Positions 8,120 through 16,305 of a DNA stretch of 25,994 nt are shown here, piece after piece. Both the position numbers and the translations under genes were made by a program. The stretch's first letter is position 1. The number at the start of each line of letters is the position of its first letter. Under the pieces are notes generated by a model that made no database searches, was not told where the DNA came from, and saw only the letters and a list, made by a program, of their open reading frames with translations. The DNA comes from JARIHD01 sp035629475. Lineage in GTDB: Bacteria; Patescibacteriota; Saccharimonadia; Saccharimonadales; UBA4665. The stretch spans positions 1-25,994 of the forward strand of contig DASPHS010000016.1 in NCBI GenBank assembly GCA_035629475.1, given 5' to 3'.

Positions 8120-8881
8120 ATGAAACAAACAATTATTGCGGTTATAAACCAAAAGGGGGGCGTGGGAAAGACTACCACTGCTGTTAATCTGGCCGCCCAA
8201 CTTGCCTCAAAGCAGCACCAGGTATTACTGGTAGATCTTGACCCGCAGGGTAATGCCACGAGCGGACTTGGTTTAGAAAAAGAAAACCTCGGTGCGACGA
8301 GTTATGAAGTACTGTTTGACCATTCTGTCTTACAGGCCGCCATTGTGCCATCCAATAGGGAGGGGCTGTCAGTCTTGCCGGCCAACTCCAATCTAGCGGC
8401 AGCTGAAGTTGAGCTTGTCGGCAAAGATAACAGGGAATTTGCTCTTCGCCAGGCCTTACAGTCCACGCCCTACGAGTATGTCATCATCGATTGCCCACCG
8501 GCGCTTGGCCTGTTGACCATCAACGCCCTGACCGCATCATCAACGATACTTATTCCGGTTCAATCAGAATATTACGCTCTGGAAGGCCTCGGTCAACTGT
8601 TGGCAACCATTCAGCGAGTCCGGCAAGGGCTTAACCCCTCACTCGATCTCTTGGGTGTCGCGCTGACTATGTATGACAGGCGGACCAGTTTGTCGGAGCA
8701 GGTTATGGATGAGCTGCAAAACCATTTTGGTGATAAGTTATTCAAGACAGTGATTCCCCGCAATATCCGTTTGGCTGAGGCGCCCAGCTTTGGCAAGACT
8801 ATATTTGAACACGATCGTTGGTCAAAAGGTGCTCGTGCATACAAACAGCTAGCTAAGGAGGTGACAAAACGTGTCGGTTAA
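8120..8881 (+). CDS. parA: ParA/Soj chromosome-partitioning ATPase
   Basis: The 253-residue protein is a full-length ParA/MinD-type ATPase. The deviant Walker A motif KGGVGKTT is at residues 12-19, with the signature Lys12 and the P-loop Lys17, followed by the switch LLVDLDPQGNATSG and a Walker B-like YVIIDCPPALGLLT. There is no N-terminal DNA-binding extension, so it is of the short chromosomal (Soj) type. It should bind DNA non-specifically as an ATP dimer and be released by ParB to move replication origins apart. The start at 8120 has a good GAGGGA site 4 bases upstream. It overlaps parB by 11 bases, so the two are co-translated. Confidence 0.95.
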   Translation: MKQTIIAVINQKGGVGKTTTAVNLAAQLASKQHQVLLVDLDPQGNATSGLGLEKENLGATSYEVLFDHSVLQAAIVPSNREGLSVLPANSNLAAAEVELVGKDNREFALRQALQSTPYEYVIIDCPPALGLLTINALTASSTILIPVQSEYYALEGLGQLLATIQRVRQGLNPSLDLLGVALTMYDRRTSLSEQVMDELQNHFGDKLFKTVIPRNIRLAEAPSFGKTIFEHDRWSKGARAYKQLAKEVTKRVG

Positions 8882-9734
8882 AAAGTCAGGCTTAGGGCGT
8901 GGGTTTGATGCGCTTATTCCCCAGGATTTTGATAAAAGCCTTGTGTTTGATGATCAAGAGCGTGTGCAAAAGATTGCAGTTGAAGACCTTGAGCCTAATC
9001 CTGATCAGCCACGCCAGTATTTTGACCAGCAAGCACTGGAGCAATTGGCGGCGTCTATTAAAAATCACGGTATCCTCCAGCCACTCGTCGTAACTCCAGC
9101 TAAAGGTAGTAAATACCATATCGTAGCAGGTGAGCGGCGGTGGCGAGCATCACAATTAGCCAAACTAGCTAAGGTCCCAGTCATTGTCCGCACTACAAAA
9201 GAGCTTGAGCGTTTGGAAATAGCTATTGTTGAAAATGTGCAACGCGTTGACCTGTCTCCATTGGAGCAGGCAGTGTCTATTGAGCGGCTGCATCAGCAGT
9301 TCAGCATGAACTATGAGGCTATTGCTGGACGTCTGGGTAAGGCCACGTCCACAGTGAACAACATTGTGCGCTTGCTGCAGTTGCCCGAAGCCGCGCAAGT
9401 GGCGCTACGTGAACAAAAGATTAGTGAGGGTCACGCCCGGTCAATTTTGGCGCTGAAGCAATTGCCCGAAAAGCAGCATGAACTGCTGGAGGCCATTATA
9501 AAGCAGGGCTGGTCCGTGCGGCAGGCTGAGCGCTTTGTCGTTTCTGTCAAAGAAGGCTTCAAAGACAAGAAGGCCACCAAGGAGCGGATGAAGACAGAGA
9601 CCCCGGCAACCAAGAAGCTTAGCCAAAAAATCGGTGCTCCTGTTCAAATTCGTCGTATGGCAAAAGGTGGCAAGCTGGAAATAGTGTTTAAGAGCGACGA
9701 TCAGCTTGATGCAATTATAAAACTCCTCGGATAA
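8871..9734 (+). CDS. parB: ParB/Spo0J partition protein and CTPase
   Basis: The 287-residue protein starts at GTG 8871 inside the end of parA, with a strong AGGAGGTGA site just upstream. The N-terminus (GLGRGFDALIP) is the usual ParA-contacting leader. The CTP-binding ParB/Srx fold follows, with GERRWRA at residues 87-93 and ENVQR at 121-125. A helix-turn-helix at about 148-170 (EAIAGRLGKATSTVNNI) should read parS, and a C-terminal dimerisation segment ends the chain. There is a basic Lys/Arg linker at about 231-260. It loads and slides on DNA around parS and stimulates ParA. I found no full parS site in the window. Confidence 0.95.
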   Translation: MSVKKSGLGRGFDALIPQDFDKSLVFDDQERVQKIAVEDLEPNPDQPRQYFDQQALEQLAASIKNHGILQPLVVTPAKGSKYHIVAGERRWRASQLAKLAKVPVIVRTTKELERLEIAIVENVQRVDLSPLEQAVSIERLHQQFSMNYEAIAGRLGKATSTVNNIVRLLQLPEAAQVALREQKISEGHARSILALKQLPEKQHELLEAIIKQGWSVRQAERFVVSVKEGFKDKKATKERMKTETPATKKLSQKIGAPVQIRRMAKGGKLEIVFKSDDQLDAIIKLLG

Positions 9735-9751
9735 CGAGGAGTTTTATAATT
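9713..9751. terminator. Bidirectional terminator carrying the parB stop codon in its loop
   Basis: A 17-base-pair perfect stem (9713-9729 with 9735-9751) closes a 5-base loop GATAA. The left arm encodes the last residues of ParB, and the TAA stop lies in the loop. T-rich ends on both strands let it serve parB and the convergent lepB gene, which ends at 9769. Confidence 0.85.
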
Positions 9752-9768
9752 TGTAGAAGAGGGTATTG

Positions 9769-10446
9769 TTAAAAGAGTTTCGCATCACCGAGTGGGAGGA
9801 TGCGCAAAGCTAATTTGCCCACAACGTTGCCGGCAAATACTGGTCCAAATTCACTGGAGTCCAGGGAATTAGCCCGGTTGTCACCGAGAACAAATAATTC
9901 ATTCTGGGGAACGATTGTATCAACATCTCCTGGTGATTCGGTAATTACGTTGCCGTAGGGGAGTGTTTTATCGGGCTGAAAACCCTCCGGATTATCTTTG
10001 TTAAAAACAGTGACAATACCGTCTTTGATAGTTACGCGTTCGCCGGGTAGGGCAATGACACGCTTAATGAGCTGTTTGGTGGGATCCTGGCCGTAGTTAG
10101 ACAGGGCTTGTTCGGTGAAGATAACAACGTCACCCCGATTTGGTATATAGGTTTGCCCAGTAATGCGCGCCCACGTCTTGGAAAGTTTCCACACAATGAG
10201 GCGGTCATTATTATGGAGCGTAGCCTGCATGCTGGGGCCATCAACTTGGTAGGACTGGAATACGAAAGCGGTCAGGAAGACGGCAATTATGGGTGCCAGC
10301 AGCAGTACGCTAATCGTCGAGATAACATTGTTCCAACCCTCATTTTTCCTGCGCCGGTGGATAGGACGCTTAGGGGGAGGGGTCGGCGCCGCAGGGGCCG
10401 CATGTGAAACCACAGGTCCCTGTTCTGGGGGTACATTGTTCTGCAT
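9769..10446 (-). CDS. lepB: Signal peptidase I
   Basis: This type I signal peptidase cleaves signal peptides from exported proteins at the outer face of the membrane. Two ATG codons stand in tandem at 10449 and 10446; either may be used (226 or 225 residues). Numbering from 10449, a Pro/Arg-rich cytoplasmic tail (1-40) is followed by one membrane helix (about 42-64). The catalytic Ser73 is in VDGPSMQATL and Lys129 is in QLIKRVIALPGE. The box GDNRANSLDSSEFGPV is also present. The length is normal for a single-helix enzyme apart from the proline-rich tail. It has its own promoter region, divergent from the LCP gene, and shares a terminator with parB. Likely substrates nearby include the large surface proteins. 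Confidence 0.94.
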   Translation of the reverse strand: MQNNVPPEQGPVVSHAAPAAPTPPPKRPIHRRRKNEGWNNVISTISVLLLAPIIAVFLTAFVFQSYQVDGPSMQATLHNNDRLIVWKLSKTWARITGQTYIPNRGDVVIFTEQALSNYGQDPTKQLIKRVIALPGERVTIKDGIVTVFNKDNPEGFQPDKTLPYGNVITESPGDVDTIVPQNELFVLGDNRANSLDSSEFGPVFAGNVVGKLALRILPLGDAKLF

Positions 10447-10490
10447 CATCAGGTTTCAACTATACTCCTAATTATGGGATTATGCACATG

Positions 10491-10519
10491 TTTACTGCAA
10501 AGCGCTTAGTGGGTATACT
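10491..10519 (+). promoter_or_regulatory. Promoter of the LCP-HtrA cluster
   Basis: TTTACT (10491-10496) and TATACT (10514-10519) have 17-base spacing. Transcription would start near 10526, that is, almost at the ATG (10528) of a short ORF that precedes the LCP gene. Confidence 0.65.
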
Positions 10520-10527
10520 AAGAGCCA

Positions 10528-10608
10528 ATGCTTATCATTAGTATGTATCTTCACGGACTCTCTATGTCGTCCCCAAGTTTTATAAAACGTGAAGAGGGTG
10601 AGGAATAA
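10528..10608 (+). CDS. Possible 26-residue leader ORF before the LCP gene
   Basis: An ATG at 10528, 8 bases after the -10 box, opens 26 codons (MLIISMYLHGLSMSSPSFIK, then REEGEE) ending in TAA at 10606, directly before the ATG of the LCP gene. The codons at its end (GAGGGTGAGGAA) double as the Shine-Dalgarno of the LCP gene. A ribosome finishing this peptide would be placed to reinitiate on the next ATG. It could equally be an untranslated leader; no homology is known to me. Confidence 0.35.
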   Translation: MLIISMYLHGLSMSSPSFIKREEGEE

Positions 10609-12327
10609 ATGAACGCTGATTTCCAACCACAATCACGCCGCACTGGCCCTCGTACTGTCGATGGGTTTATAAGTAATGGTAATCGCCGCCCGCTTGATGC
10701 CCGCAGCCTGGGTGGACGCCTCCAGGGTCCTGCGCCGCGTGATGAGTTGCGGACGGGCACGCGTACGGTAGGCAACTTCCGAAGGCCCGAAGGCTACCAT
10801 GCTTCAAATAATCCCCTGACGACCTCGCCGGCCAACCCACGGCAGGCTCCTTCGCCTTCACGTCGCCCCAGCCGTGATGCGACCAGTGCCTCAATGCTGC
10901 ATGCTACATTACCCGGAGCTAAGCCAGTTGAAAAAAAGAAAGTTGGCACATTTCCTGGTGCAAAAAAGGGTCGCGACTGGAGGTCTATTCGCAAGTGGTC
11001 ACTCAGGGGTGGCCTTGCTGTATTAGGCGTGCTAGTCCTGCTCGGTGGATTCTTATTTACGAAGGGTTTTTTCAAAGCAAACAAGGTATTTAAGGGCGGC
11101 GGATCTGCTGCGGCGCTTAACTCTAATGTGAATCCATCGCTTTTAAAAGGTGAAGGGGATGGCCGTATTAATATTATGCTGCTTGGTAGGGGTGGCGATG
11201 GTCATGCCGGCTCGGACCTTACCGATACTATCTTGTTGGCAAGCATTGACCCTGTTAATAACAAGGCAGCGCTGGTGAGTATACCTCGTGACCTTTGGGT
11301 GAGCGGCCCCCGTGGCGGATCGATGAAGATAAATGCAGTCTATGCGACTGCTAAAAACGCCTATCTGAGCGCCAATAAGGGACAGACCGAGAAAGCCCAG
11401 GCGGCAGGCATAGAAGCACTCGAAGATACGGTGAAGGATGTGCTGGGTGTACCCGTACACTACTACTCTATGGTCGACTTTGCAGCCTTCAAGCAAGCCG
11501 TTGACACTGTAGGTGGCGTTGATATCAATGTGCCAGAAAACCTCGCAGTTACTGAAAGGTTATGGGATCCAACGACTCGCAAGCAATACTACTTGAACGT
11601 TCCTGCGGGTCAGCAGCACTTTGATGGCACGCGGGCACTCTTCTTCACGCGCACCCGGCATACCAGCACGCGCGGCGATTTTGACCGTTCTGAACGCCAA
11701 CGACTCTTCATCGCTGCGCTTTCTCAAAAAGTTCTGTCGGCCGGTACGTATACCAATCCTGTTAAAATCTCACAGCTTATGGACGACTTCGGCGACCATG
11801 TTGCTACCGATCTTAGTATTAATGACGCAGTGCAGTTGAGCGGTATCGGCAAAAAAGTGGGCGGCAACATTGAATCAATTGGCCTGGCTGACGTAGGAAA
11901 GAGCTTTGTGACGACCGGTATGATTAGCGGGCAATCCGTAGTACTGCCGATTGCGGGGGCGGGGAACTACTCAGAAATACAAACATATGTCCGTAGTAAG
12001 CTCAAAGATGGCTATATTGGCAAGGAAAATGCCAATATTACCGTACTGAACGGTACGACTATGTCTGGCCTGGCTGGACAAAAGGCTGAACAGTTGAAGA
12101 CTTACGGGTATAATATAGGTACGGTGGCAGATGCACCTACCCAGGACTATCAAGAGACAGTCATCGTAGATCTAACAAAGGGCAAAAAACCCTACACGAA
12201 GAATTATCTTCAAAAGCGCTACAACGTAAAGGTGACATCTAAGTTGCCCGATCAGACCATACAACCTGGAAATGCCAGCTTTGTGATAATCTTAGGCAGT
12301 AATGAAACCACTAATAGCTCGAATTAA
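10609..12327 (+). CDS. LytR-CpsA-Psr (LCP) family cell-wall polymer ligase with LytR_C domain
   Basis: This 572-residue protein has a Pro/Arg-rich, probably disordered cytoplasmic tail (1-130), one membrane helix (about 133-151) and an extracytoplasmic LCP catalytic domain from about 184. The LCP domain is marked by INIMLLGRGGDGH, the DLTDTILLASID strand with its Asp pair and SIPRDLWV, whose Arg and Asp bind the lipid pyrophosphate in this family. Further LCP motifs follow (INAVYA, VGGVDINVPE, LFFTRTRH). A LytR_C domain ends the protein (ITVLNGTTMSGLAG ... FVIILG). LCP enzymes transfer undecaprenyl-linked polymers to peptidoglycan, so it is a functional partner of UppS. GAGG lies 5 bases before the ATG. 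The next gene overlaps it by 26 bases. Confidence 0.9.
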   Translation: MNADFQPQSRRTGPRTVDGFISNGNRRPLDARSLGGRLQGPAPRDELRTGTRTVGNFRRPEGYHASNNPLTTSPANPRQAPSPSRRPSRDATSASMLHATLPGAKPVEKKKVGTFPGAKKGRDWRSIRKWSLRGGLAVLGVLVLLGGFLFTKGFFKANKVFKGGGSAAALNSNVNPSLLKGEGDGRINIMLLGRGGDGHAGSDLTDTILLASIDPVNNKAALVSIPRDLWVSGPRGGSMKINAVYATAKNAYLSANKGQTEKAQAAGIEALEDTVKDVLGVPVHYYSMVDFAAFKQAVDTVGGVDINVPENLAVTERLWDPTTRKQYYLNVPAGQQHFDGTRALFFTRTRHTSTRGDFDRSERQRLFIAALSQKVLSAGTYTNPVKISQLMDDFGDHVATDLSINDAVQLSGIGKKVGGNIESIGLADVGKSFVTTGMISGQSVVLPIAGAGNYSEIQTYVRSKLKDGYIGKENANITVLNGTTMSGLAGQKAEQLKTYGYNIGTVADAPTQDYQETVIVDLTKGKKPYTKNYLQKRYNVKVTSKLPDQTIQPGNASFVIILGSNETTNSSN

Positions 12328-13069
12328 ACCAGCAACCGGCTTCTCGAAAGTCGTCTACACAGTTTTTAACATTTTGTTACCACTGTTTGTCTTTGTCTTG
12401 GTCAGGACGGATTTTTTCCAGCTCGCCTTGGCCATCATCCTGTTAAGTAAATGGCGTATGTTTGCCGTGCGGCCACGCTTTTGGCCAGCGAATATTAGGG
12501 CAAATGCCGTAGACATCATAGTCGGCGTTTCATTCCTCCTATTCATGATTAATAGCGATACGCAGCTTATGCAGCTCGTATGGACCGGCGCTTACATCGT
12601 TTGGCTCCTTTTCATTAAGCCGGCATCCAACGCTATGTTGGTGTCCGCACAGGCGCTTATTGCTTTGCTTTGTGGGCTGATGGCTACATTTATAGCCTGG
12701 CCTAACGCTCCTCTGTACGGACTGGTGTTGGTGACAGGTGTTATTTGTTACTTGGCTGCGCGGCACTTCTTTGACAGTTTTGACGAGCCTTACGCCAAGC
12801 TGCTGTCATACTTCTGGGGCTACTTTGCAGCGGCCCTGGTATGGGTGCTTGGCCACTGGCTGCTGTACTATGGCATTGTAGCCCAACCCGTCGTATTACT
12901 GCTGACAATTGGCTACGGCCTTGCGAGCCTATACTACATCGATCACTATCTATCGAGTGGCTTATCACAAAGTGCAAAGCGCACCATTAACGTAGTACTC
13001 ACTACCAACATCATTCTCATAGCATTTTTGGTTATTGTGTTTTCCGATTGGGGCAATAAAATCGTCTAA
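12302..13069 (+). CDS. Polytopic membrane protein of unknown function
   Basis: The 255-residue protein starts inside the LCP gene (26-base overlap) and is almost entirely hydrophobic, with about eight or nine membrane helices, for example VVYTVFNILLPLFVFVLV near residue 18 and a final helix near residue 235. Short loops contain basic stretches such as WRMFAVRPRFWPANIRANAV. I see no catalytic motif and recognise no family. Its tight coupling to an LCP protein upstream and an HtrA protease 24 bases downstream suggests a role in the envelope, but that is inference from position only. Confidence 0.8.
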   Translation: MKPLIARIKPATGFSKVVYTVFNILLPLFVFVLVRTDFFQLALAIILLSKWRMFAVRPRFWPANIRANAVDIIVGVSFLLFMINSDTQLMQLVWTGAYIVWLLFIKPASNAMLVSAQALIALLCGLMATFIAWPNAPLYGLVLVTGVICYLAARHFFDSFDEPYAKLLSYFWGYFAAALVWVLGHWLLYYGIVAQPVVLLLTIGYGLASLYYIDHYLSSGLSQSAKRTINVVLTTNIILIAFLVIVFSDWGNKIV

Positions 13070-13093
13070 TAGTTTTCAGTAGAGGAGGGAACA

Positions 13094-14335
13094 ATGGATC
13101 AACAACCTGACAGGGATATAACAGGCAGTACGACTGTAGCGCCCCCGCCATCCGCGCCAATCTCTCCTGCTCCAACGCCTATGCGTTCAGCAGACTCCAA
13201 GATAAAGGTGCTTTCCGTGGCCTTCCTTGTTTTAGTGAGCACCTTTGCGGGATACGTGGGTGGCCATTTTAGCAATAAAACAGATAGGGGCACCCCTGTA
13301 GAACAACAGCAAGTGGTGTTGAAGAGCCAAGGACAGCTGATTAGTGACATAGCGGAGCGTGTAGGCGATAGCGTTGTTTCTATCGAGACAACCAGCCGTA
13401 CTACTTCACTCGGCTTCTTTGGGCAGCCAAGCTCAGCAGAGAGTGAGAGTGCCGGGACAGGAGTTATCCTCAATAAAGATGGCTTGATAATGACTAACCG
13501 TCACGTCGTACCTGCCGGCACGACAACGGTAAACGTCGTATTATCCGATGGTACTCGTTACGAAGATGTTTCAGTGCTGGGCCGCACATCAAACAGTGAC
13601 ACGCTGGATATAGCTTTCCTGAAGATTAAAGATACCAATGGTAAGGACCTGAAGCCTGCACAACTGGGCGACTCGGGTAAGACGGACGTTGGTGACACGG
13701 TAATAGCTATCGGGAACGCCCTGGGCCAGTTCCAGAATACAGTGACATCAGGTATTATATCGGGCTATGGCCGTAGCGTAACTGCCGGTGACCAGAATGG
13801 CACGCAGACAGAAAGCCTGGAGAACCTCATCCAGACCGATACCGCTATTAATCCAGGTAATTCGGGCGGCCCATTGGTTAATCTCGATGGTCAGGTAATC
13901 GGTATTAATACTGCGGTTGCTGGTGACGCACAGAACATTGGCTTTGCGATACCTATTAATGATATTAAGGGTCTGGTAGCTACCGTTACTGAAACCGGTA
14001 AGCTAGAGCGTCCATTCCTGGGCGTGGTATACTTGCCAATTACGGCTGACATGGCTAAGCAATATGACCTACCTACCGATAAAGGCGCCTATATACCCAA
14101 TGCCTCAGAAATTGGACAGGACACGGTGGTTGATGGTTCGCCTGCTGCTAAAGCAGGACTCAGGGAAGGTGATGTCATTACAAAAGTGGGCAGTGAATCT
14201 ATTGACGAGAAGCACAGTCTGACCTCATTGCTTGGTAAGCACCAAGTAGGCGAGAAGGTGCGTCTATCGGTCACCCGAGACGGCAAAGCCCAAACAATTG
14301 AGGTAACACTCGGCGCAGCTCCCCAAGATCAGTAA
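13094..14335 (+). CDS. HtrA/DegP-type membrane-anchored serine protease with PDZ domain
   Basis: The 413-residue protease starts at ATG 13094 behind a strong GAGGAGGGA site. A Pro-rich cytoplasmic tail and one membrane helix (about 36-56) anchor it. The trypsin-like domain carries the catalytic triad His137 (TNRHVV), Asp172 (DTLDIAFLKI) and Ser257 (NPGNSGGPLVN). A single C-terminal PDZ domain (about 310-410, VDGSPAAKAGLREGDVITKV) should bind exposed C-termini of substrates. It degrades or refolds damaged proteins outside the membrane, as DegS/HtrA do. The length suits a one-PDZ, membrane-tethered HtrA. It is the last gene of its operon, ended by the hairpin at 14354. Confidence 0.94.
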   Translation: MDQQPDRDITGSTTVAPPPSAPISPAPTPMRSADSKIKVLSVAFLVLVSTFAGYVGGHFSNKTDRGTPVEQQQVVLKSQGQLISDIAERVGDSVVSIETTSRTTSLGFFGQPSSAESESAGTGVILNKDGLIMTNRHVVPAGTTTVNVVLSDGTRYEDVSVLGRTSNSDTLDIAFLKIKDTNGKDLKPAQLGDSGKTDVGDTVIAIGNALGQFQNTVTSGIISGYGRSVTAGDQNGTQTESLENLIQTDTAINPGNSGGPLVNLDGQVIGINTAVAGDAQNIGFAIPINDIKGLVATVTETGKLERPFLGVVYLPITADMAKQYDLPTDKGAYIPNASEIGQDTVVDGSPAAKAGLREGDVITKVGSESIDEKHSLTSLLGKHQVGEKVRLSVTRDGKAQTIEVTLGAAPQDQ

Positions 14336-14353
14336 TACTCTTGCGCCTGCAAC

Positions 14354-14390
14354 AAAGGCCTTATCCGGCAAAATGTTGGATAAGGCCTTT
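14354..14390. terminator. Terminator shared by htrA and prmC
   Basis: A 13-base-pair perfect stem (14354-14366 with 14378-14390) with an 11-base loop is followed by TTT on the + strand, a good intrinsic terminator for the protease gene. The convergent prmC stop codon (14361-14363) lies inside the left arm, so the same hairpin may also stop prmC transcription, with a poorer T-tract on that strand. Confidence 0.8.
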
Positions 14391-15167
14391 TTGATTGCGC
14401 TGTGAATAGCCAGCCTGGTTGGCTAGTGCGGCAAGCACTTCATGCTGTTCCTCAAGGGCCTCGGTAAAAATATGTGCCGGCCGCGCCGAAAGCCCAGTCA
14501 GTTGCCGCCATAGTGTACGATAGGCATCTAGTCCATCAGGGCCCGCAAAAAGTGCCAGTTGGGGCTCATGTGTGGCGGCTTGGTTGATTGGATAGTGTTC
14601 TGGTACGTAGGGAAGGTTGGCCAATACAAGGTCAAAGTCCTGGCCGATGCCTTCGAGCACATTATGGATGCCAGTCTGCACCTGTGCTCCAAGTAGCTGA
14701 GCATTTTTCCGGGCGACCCTGAGTACGTGAGGGTCTATATCGAACAAGGATACCTTACTGGAAGGGAGCTCCAGTGCTACGCTAATGCCAATGCAGCCAG
14801 AGCCCGTGCCGACGTCCACTATTCGTGTGCCCGGGTCCAGGGCGGGTAGCTCCTTTACGAGACTTACCATGGTCTCGGTTTCGGGGCGGGGTACCAGTAC
14901 ATCCGGTGTGACGAGAAATACACGGCCATAAAATGGTGCCTTGCCCCTTATATACGCGAGTGGTGTGTGGTTAACGCGCTGGTCGCATTTGGTACGTAGA
15001 GCGGTCTGCTGGGTTGGTGCCAAGGTATGGTCACCGTGGGCGAGTATGAGCGCCCGGTCTATCCCGAGTTCATCTTCAAGGAGCACCAGGCAATCAAGGC
15101 GTGCGCTCTCTATGCCAGCTGCCGCAAGACGGGCGGTTCCTAGCTGTAAGAAATCATGAACGGTCAT
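14361..15167 (-). CDS. prmC: PrmC/HemK release-factor glutamine methyltransferase
   Basis: PrmC methylates the glutamine of the GGQ motif in release factors, using S-adenosylmethionine. The N-terminal helical domain is followed by PRPETE (93-98), the SAM-binding VDVGTGSG (117-124) and a DIDPHVLRVARKNA strand. The substrate-glutamine motif is NLPY (184-187), where most members have NPPY. Full length is 268 residues. I use the ATG at 15167, which overlaps the prfA stop as TGATG; a GTG at 15170 would add one residue. It directly follows prfA, its substrate, in one transcript and relies on translational coupling, since I see no Shine-Dalgarno. Confidence 0.92.
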   Translation of the reverse strand: MTVHDFLQLGTARLAAAGIESARLDCLVLLEDELGIDRALILAHGDHTLAPTQQTALRTKCDQRVNHTPLAYIRGKAPFYGRVFLVTPDVLVPRPETETMVSLVKELPALDPGTRIVDVGTGSGCIGISVALELPSSKVSLFDIDPHVLRVARKNAQLLGAQVQTGIHNVLEGIGQDFDLVLANLPYVPEHYPINQAATHEPQLALFAGPDGLDAYRTLWRQLTGLSARPAHIFTEALEEQHEVLAALANQAGYSQRNQKGLIQHFAG

Positions 15168-16225
15168 CACACTTCGTCATTAATCAGTCGGCTCTCGTAT
15201 GCTTGGAGCTGTTCGACGAGGTCATCGATTTCGCCATTGAGGGCGCCGGGTATGTTGCTCCGTGAATAACCGATGCGGTGATCCGTAATGCGGTCTTGAG
15301 GGAAGTTATAGGTACGGATTTTTTCGCTTCGGTCACCGGAACCGATAAGCTTTTTGCGTGCATCCGAAAGCTGTTTTTGCTCTTCTTCAATTTTATGGGC
15401 CAACAAGCGTGAACGCAGCACGCCCATAGCCTTGTCCTTGTTTTTAATCTGGGACTTTTCATCCTGGCAGGTGACTACAAGACCTGAAGGAATGTGGGTG
15501 ATGCGTACTGCGGAGTCAGTCGTGTTGACGGACTGGCCGCCATGCCCACTCGCGCGGTACACATCGATGCGCAAATCATTGGGATTAATTTCGACATCGG
15601 TTTCTTCTGCCTCTGGCAATACGGCTACGGTGATCGTCGACGTGTGTATACGCCCCTGACTCTCGGTACTTGGTACGCGCTGCACGCGATGTACGCCAGC
15701 TTCGAACTTAAGCTGCTTGTAGATATCCTCACCCCGTAACGCAAAAATAATTTCTTTGAAACCGCCTACTTCGCTCGGGCTTTCATCGATAAGTTCTACC
15801 TTAAACCGATGGCGCTCTGCCCAGCGGACATACATGCGATACAGGTCGGCCCCGAACAGGCTCGCCTCATCCCCACCAGCCGCTGCGCGAATTTCTATGA
15901 CGACATCACGGTCATCGTTGGGATCTTTGGGTATGAGAGCCTCCTGCAGGGCGGCAGTAGTCGTGTCCAGCTTGGCTTGCAGCTCTTCAAGCTCCATTGT
16001 CGCCAGTTCTGCCAGCTCGGCATCTGGTCCGTTGGCTAATTCTTCTGCCTCAAGCTTGCCCTTACTCAGCTGCTTATGGTCATCAAAGAGTGAGATAATG
16101 GCTTCAAGTTGCGTGCGGCGTTTCGCGAGTTTGGGATACTCGCGGCTGCTGAAAATTGCAGGATCACTGAGCCTGGTTTCTAACTGAGAGAGTTCTTCGC
16201 GGAGGTGTAATTCTTTTTGTTCCAT
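15167..16225 (-). CDS. prfA: Peptide chain release factor 1
   Basis: RF1 ends translation at UAA and UAG. The 352-residue protein has the GGQ motif at 229-231 (SGHGGQSVNTTDSAV), whose Gln is the PrmC target. The codon-reading tripeptide is P-S-T at 185-187 (RVPSTESQGRIHTS), of the PxT type that marks RF1 rather than RF2. Length and domain order are normal. AAGGA lies 8 bases before the ATG. The gene itself ends in TGA, the one stop RF1 does not read, overlapping the prmC start. It follows rpmE on the same strand behind a terminator hairpin, with its own likely -10. Confidence 0.96.
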   Translation of the reverse strand: MEQKELHLREELSQLETRLSDPAIFSSREYPKLAKRRTQLEAIISLFDDHKQLSKGKLEAEELANGPDAELAELATMELEELQAKLDTTTAALQEALIPKDPNDDRDVVIEIRAAAGGDEASLFGADLYRMYVRWAERHRFKVELIDESPSEVGGFKEIIFALRGEDIYKQLKFEAGVHRVQRVPSTESQGRIHTSTITVAVLPEAEETDVEINPNDLRIDVYRASGHGGQSVNTTDSAVRITHIPSGLVVTCQDEKSQIKNKDKAMGVLRSRLLAHKIEEEQKQLSDARKKLIGSGDRSEKIRTYNFPQDRITDHRIGYSRSNIPGALNGEIDDLVEQLQAYESRLINDEV

Positions 16226-16237
16226 AATGCTTCCTTA

Positions 16238-16243
16238 AGTATA
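16238..16243 (-). promoter_or_regulatory. Candidate -10 box of prfA-prmC
   Basis: TATACT on the minus strand lies 12 bases before the prfA ATG, just after the rpmE terminator. No convincing -35 box is seen, but the same TATACT is used at several other promoters in this window. Confidence 0.4.
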
Positions 16244-16257
16244 CAAGACAGATAAGA

Positions 16258-16289
16258 AAACCGCCTGAATTGTAGCATTCAGGCGGTTT
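16258..16289 (-). terminator. Terminator after rpmE
   Basis: A 13-base-pair perfect stem (16258-16270 with 16277-16289) and a 6-base loop run, on the minus strand, into TTTTCTTATC. It separates rpmE from prfA. Confidence 0.85.
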
Positions 16290-16305
16290 GGGGAAGGGAT
16301 TGTAG

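Noticed and set aside
10450..10490. lepB promoter with TATAGT 9 bases before the tandem ATGs
   Set aside because: The spacing matches the other leaderless starts, but no acceptable -35 or extended -10 is present, so it is not listed as a feature.
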